NCBI GenBank assembly: GCA_015654695.1
Contig: JAATGJ010000037.1
Coordinates: forward strand, 1 to 42,397
Length of the DNA stretch: 42,397 nucleotides
Direction of reading: 5' to 3'
Source of the DNA: Chitinophagales bacterium
GTDB lineage: Bacteria; Bacteroidota; Bacteroidia; Chitinophagales; Chitinophagaceae
Part shown: positions 39,709 through 42,397 of the stretch, one piece after another
Layout of the letters: each line of letters opens with the position of its first letter
Numbering within the stretch: position 1 is the first letter of the stretch
Made by a program: the position numbers and the translations under genes
Notes under the pieces: model-generated
The model's input: the letters and a program-made list of their open reading frames with translations, nothing else
What the model was told of the DNA's origin: nothing
Database searches by the model: none

Positions 39709-40116
39709 CTACATCAGCATATGTCGGTATTGCATGCGGACCCAAACCAGCATCTTTTGGATAAAAGCAGGATTCTGCCATAGCTTGAAAAGTTCCTTAT
39801 TCCGGTCACAAGCATTGACCCATTCATCAAGGTATTTTTCCTCTACTATGTTATTCAATCCCTGCTGATGACGTGTAATTAGTCCGGCAATAATCCATAA
39901 GTCAATGGCTTCATCGGTTTCGATCAATAACTGGTCAGGATCAAATACATTACTATCTACCCCACTGGTCAATTCAGCGAATACTTCCATATTATCATTT
40001 GAGGCAGTGACCCACTCATCCAATTCATCTTTTTGAAGATGGGTAAGGCAGTTATGTAAATACCCGATTATCAGGCGGGCTGCGTGAAAAGGTATTGTTG
40101 AAGTTTCCTTTTCCAT
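39709..40116 (-). CDS. Hypothetical protein with two FecR-N-like repeats
   Basis: 135 residues, no membrane segment. Two halves share the pattern of the FecR N-terminal domain (a helix, then L-x-E-x-x-x-L/W-x-x-W-x-x-A-x-x-x-N-x-x-x-F): KDELDEWVTASNDNMEVFAEL at ~29-49 and EEKYLDEWVNACDRNKELFKLW at ~94-115. In FecR-type anti-sigma factors this part binds the ECF sigma factor. Here the transmembrane helix and periplasmic domain are absent, and no sigma factor gene lies next to it. It may be a free sigma-binding protein or of another function. Confidence 0.5.
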   Translation of the reverse strand: MEKETSTIPFHAARLIIGYLHNCLTHLQKDELDEWVTASNDNMEVFAELTSGVDSNVFDPDQLLIETDEAIDLWIIAGLITRHQQGLNNIVEEKYLDEWVNACDRNKELFKLWQNPAFIQKMLVWVRMQYRHMLM

Positions 40117-40373
40117 AGAAATGGTTTCAGGAAATGAAGGTAATTAAATCCCTGTATCAGATTTCGGTATTGGTAAAAATGGTCTTTGGTTAATGCCCTA
40201 CAGATTGAAAATCAACTAAATTTGAGCCGTTAATTACGGTATGAACGTTATTCATGCAACGGCTACCTTCATTTGTATTAGTATGGAGATATTAAGTCCT
40301 GAAGTAGTCAATTTGCCTGATGCCGCCACTATACCAGGAGGGTAGAAAAATAGCAAACCAAATTTAAAGTCGT
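40117..40373. other. Gene-free stretch
   Basis: Between two divergently transcribed small genes. I see no gene, RNA, strong hairpin or consensus promoter box here. Confidence 0.5.
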
Positions 40374-40631
40374 ATGACCCTTCATGAATTTAAGAGTTTG
40401 GATTTTAACGACCAGGCAGCAGCAATCTGGAGTAATGGTGTTTTGCTGGAACACAAGGATGAGGGTCAAACAAGATTTATATTATACAGCATTGATGACT
40501 TCTTTGCGGAAATTCATTATAACCAGGAAAGGAATGAGATCACTTGTATAAATAGTCTGGAATCCGATGAAGAATTGCAACCTTATCTGGATAAGATCAA
40601 TCTTGTGGAATTGCTAAATAAGTCAATATAA
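40374..40631 (+). CDS. Small hypothetical protein, possible immunity protein
   Basis: 85 residues (MTLHEFKSLDFNDQAAAIW...). Acidic, soluble, alpha/beta in appearance, no known motif. It is followed by fragments of further genes (40632-40871 and 40874-40984), a pattern typical of degenerate polymorphic toxin and immunity arrays, hence the guess at an immunity role. The stop TAA (40629-40631) is directly followed in the same frame by an open frame of 79 codons, so it could also be the N-terminal part of a broken longer gene. Confidence 0.5.
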   Translation: MTLHEFKSLDFNDQAAAIWSNGVLLEHKDEGQTRFILYSIDDFFAEIHYNQERNEITCINSLESDEELQPYLDKINLVELLNKSI

Positions 40632-40871
40632 AACTATGACTCAATATCAAACGGCGCTCTGTATGCAATAAATAATAATGATAAATTTGGCTGGGGCTAT
40701 TCAACACCACTATTTGAATCGAAAGTTGGGAGTCATCCTTCCGAGGTGATGGAAGAATTTAATAAATTTCCTGTTCCGGACAAACCCTGGATTGGCACCA
40801 TCCGGATTGTTGAAAATAATGAGATTATAGAGGAAGATATGTTTGATACATCGTTTGTGAAGGTGGACTAA
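40632..40871 (+). pseudogene. Start-less gene fragment
   Basis: The frame is open from just after the stop of the preceding gene, in the same frame, to TAA at 40869-40871. It encodes 79 residues with coherent composition (FGWGYSTPLFESKVG, FPVPDKPWIGTIRIVENNEI) but has no ATG or GTG near its beginning. It is either the 3' remnant of a second gene or the continuation of the preceding gene past a nonsense change. Family not recognised. Confidence 0.4.
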
Positions 40872-40873
40872 AG

Positions 40874-40984
40874 GTTAATTCTGCTAACCCTAAAGTTGAA
40901 AAAGTAACTAGGAACAAAGCAGGTCAAATTCAGACCCATGAAAGAAATGCCGGTGTTTTGGACATTCTGGAAAGCGCCAGATGA
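40874..40984 (+). pseudogene. C-terminal fragment resembling a toxin tail
   Basis: The frame ends VTRNKAGQIQTHERNAGVLDILESAR before TGA at 40982-40984. No start exists. A short His/Arg-rich C-terminus of this sort is reminiscent of polymorphic toxin ends, but the family cannot be named. With the two preceding frames it suggests a decayed toxin/immunity locus. Confidence 0.3.
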
Positions 40985-41414
40985 TTTATAAAAGTATTTT
41001 AATCAACTATTGTTAGATTATCTGCAACATAAAGGTCTTCCAGCTTTATTTTTTGATTCTGTAATAAAATGTAATGATACCGGAAGAATTTGTCGCTTCG
41101 ACTGACTATATTTTATAAAAATTGAAACCATTTGAAGATCTGTGCATATCATATCCTGCAAATGATTAGTGGTTTTCTACCGGCCATGATAATTTAATAG
41201 ATGAACTATTTCTTATTGCATTAAAATTCAGTAAAATAAATGGCAACGACAAACACAGGTTTCATAGGGCCTTTTGTAGTGCGACGATGATAACTGCTGT
41301 AGTAGCAGTCGCCAGCAAACCCAATGTTAGCGGCATGTGGTTCTTTGTCTTCCGTAGTCAATTACTGTTATGGTGTGTCATGTTCAACAAGTCAGCTATT
41401 GGTAGTGCAAAAGG
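40985..41414. other. Gene-free stretch
   Basis: No supported gene. The frames present are short and uncharacteristic; a hydrophobic reverse-strand reading near 41280-41340 is too short to call. It lies between the toxin-like debris and the 3' end of the MBL gene and may be further decayed sequence. Confidence 0.4.
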
Positions 41415-42260
41415 TTATTGTTTGACTACCTTAGCTCCTCCCCACAACGAACCCGGGTTCGCCCAACGTGGGTACAATTCAAGCATTCTGTCATAAAGTT
41501 CCAACGCTGTTGTAGTTTCGGCTTCAATGCGATTGAAGTCACGAAGATATTTAGCTGTAAGAGCAATTGTTTCGGGAGCATCAGAAAGTTGTGGCTGCTT
41601 GTGTCCCGAAACTACTACAACAGGATTTAGTGCTTCTAACTTTTCGGCTGCTTTAGCCCAATGTTCACGAGATTCGGCACTGGTTTCCGCAGTGAAAGGG
41701 TGCGTGTGGTTATATACAACATCGCCAGCAACTACCAACCCTATGCTCGGAACCCATAAGCTGGTAGAATGTGCAGTATCTGTATGCCCTGTATCAATGA
41801 CTTCCAAACGATGCCCTTCTAATTCTATAAAAGTATTTTCCAGTACAGTAGGGTAAACGCTTGACGGAATTTGCCCAGGAAAGAGCTTTTCCCAAAAATT
41901 TTCTCTATAGACGGGTAAATCATTAATCGGAGCGTCCGCAACTGTTTCTTTAGTCCCAACTGCAATAGTATTTGGAAATGCTTTCAGCAACTGCCCCACA
42001 CCCAACCAATGGTCTCCATGACCGTGTGTGATATAGATGTGTGTCAAATTGCGATTAAACGACTTTACCCAAGCTACTAAATCTTCATTCTGAGAGATAA
42101 AAGTAAACGTATCCACGAGCACAGCATCGTGTTCTCCATAAATAAGGGTTGCCGAGTTAGACACCCATTGTAAATCTTCCGGTCCGTGAGGTAAATCTCT
42201 GGTAACACCTTGACGAACTGCAGTTTTTACTTCATATGAAAGTTTTGTATTTTTTTCCAT
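41415..42260 (-). CDS. Metallo-beta-lactamase-fold hydrolase
   Basis: 281 residues from the ATG at 42260 (MEKNTKLSYEVKTAV); an upstream in-frame ATG at 42293 adds 11 unlikely residues. The metal motif is ITHGHGDHWLGVG, with later ligands in DTGHTDTAHS, VVAGDVVY and VVSGHKQP, a complete class-B-like dinuclear set. No signal peptide. Family members include glyoxalase II-like, quorum-quenching lactonase-like and detoxifying hydrolases; the substrate cannot be told. It is divergent from a probable HxlR regulator, an arrangement that suggests control by a redox- or aldehyde-responsive regulator. Confidence 0.85.
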   Translation of the reverse strand: MEKNTKLSYEVKTAVRQGVTRDLPHGPEDLQWVSNSATLIYGEHDAVLVDTFTFISQNEDLVAWVKSFNRNLTHIYITHGHGDHWLGVGQLLKAFPNTIAVGTKETVADAPINDLPVYRENFWEKLFPGQIPSSVYPTVLENTFIELEGHRLEVIDTGHTDTAHSTSLWVPSIGLVVAGDVVYNHTHPFTAETSAESREHWAKAAEKLEALNPVVVVSGHKQPQLSDAPETIALTAKYLRDFNRIEAETTTALELYDRMLELYPRWANPGSLWGGAKVVKQ

Positions 42261-42322
42261 TTCAATTAATTTTTTATTTGGTTGACGATGCAAAATTAAA
42301 TATTAATTTTAGATGATGAAAG

Positions 42323-42348
42323 TACTTACGAAATTGTTTTATACTTAC
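42323..42348. promoter_or_regulatory. TACTTAC direct repeats in the divergent promoter
   Basis: TACTTAC occurs at 42323-42329 and 42342-42348, 19 bp apart, both followed within a base by AAA. It lies between the MBL gene and the probable HxlR gene, as expected for an operator of the divergent regulator. Confidence 0.35.
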
Positions 42349-42361
42349 CAAAAGGAAAGTA

Positions 42362-42397
42362 ATGAGAAAAGAAAATTCAACCGCCTTCATAAATGAC
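42362..42397 (+). CDS. Start of a probable HxlR-family regulator (cut by window end)
   Basis: Twelve codons are visible (MRKENSTAFIND), preceded by AAAGGAAAGTA, a possible ribosome-binding site. Bacteroidota HxlR proteins commonly begin with M-x-K-x-N-S-T followed by a short helix. The gene continues outside the window, so the family call rests on the first residues and on the divergent layout. Confidence 0.4.
   Translation, partial: MRKENSTAFIND

Noticed and set aside
15031-42397. Right attachment site for the tRNA-Pro element
   Set aside because: I looked for a second copy of the tRNA 3' half (TTCGAATCC, TCTTCCCGA and nearby sequence) through the rest of the window and found no convincing direct repeat, so no right end is claimed.
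1-42397. CRISPR array
   Set aside because: No regularly spaced repeat with unique spacers was seen; the only short-period arrays are the four 24-bp iterons at 21275-21365 and the paired boxes described above.

Overview
The window comes from a Bacteroidota genome, most like Chitinophagaceae. The evidence is the A+T-rich but not extreme composition, weak Shine-Dalgarno signals, several promoters with the Bacteroidota -7 box TAnnTTTG, and families typical of the phylum (GH95 fucosidase, SMP-30, DUF2231/cytochrome c, MobC/MobB-type mobilization genes). All assignments were read by eye from translations and motifs; no database search was run.

Region 1 (1-6370). The first ~240 bases carry a truncated flippase-like fragment of different composition that abuts a 5'-truncated NHL-propeller gene, which looks like a rearrangement or assembly junction. 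Then come a membrane-bound cytochrome c/LRR/chitobiase-C-like protein, a GH95 alpha-L-fucosidase and an SMP-30/gluconolactonase-like protein, which together suggest a glycan-degradation neighbourhood.

Region 2 (6500-14870). An exported caspase-like protease overlaps by one base an exported 1611-aa TPR-CHAT protease. An exported astacin-like metalloprotease follows. Both transcription units have an 18-bp palindrome ATACCC-N6-GGGTAT at the same distance upstream of a -7 box.

Region 3 (14979-about 30400). A tRNA-Pro(TGG) gene is followed by a cluster of putative recombination sites and a tyrosine recombinase. Next come cargo and mobilization genes: a PD-(D/E)XK-like protein paired with a proteasome-like Ntn hydrolase, a Fic protein with an AbiEi-type N-terminus and four 24-bp iterons at its promoter, a coupling protein, relaxase, MobC-like protein, putative oriT, primase, RadC, a SIR2-like protein, a truncated RES toxin, a TnsA-like nuclease and SSB. 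This is an integrative mobilizable element without its own type IV secretion genes, carrying defence-type cargo. I found no right attachment site.

Region 4 (30583-39330). A trypsin/vWA protein with a C-terminal membrane anchor has a third, slightly degenerate copy of the Region 2 palindrome, at the same spacing to its -7 box. Convergent with it is a compact operon encoding a J-domain/YARHG/SPOR membrane protein, two small zinc proteins (one apparently interrupted), a cytosolic subtilisin and a ComEC-like metallo-beta-lactamase protein. Regions 2 and 4 may be one proteolytic conflict or cell-death locus that the mobile element has split. This is inference, but the shared palindrome makes it testable.

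Region 5 (39709-42397). A protein with two FecR-N-like repeats, a small hypothetical gene followed by toxin/immunity-like debris, and a metallo-beta-lactamase-fold hydrolase divergent from what looks like the start of an HxlR regulator.
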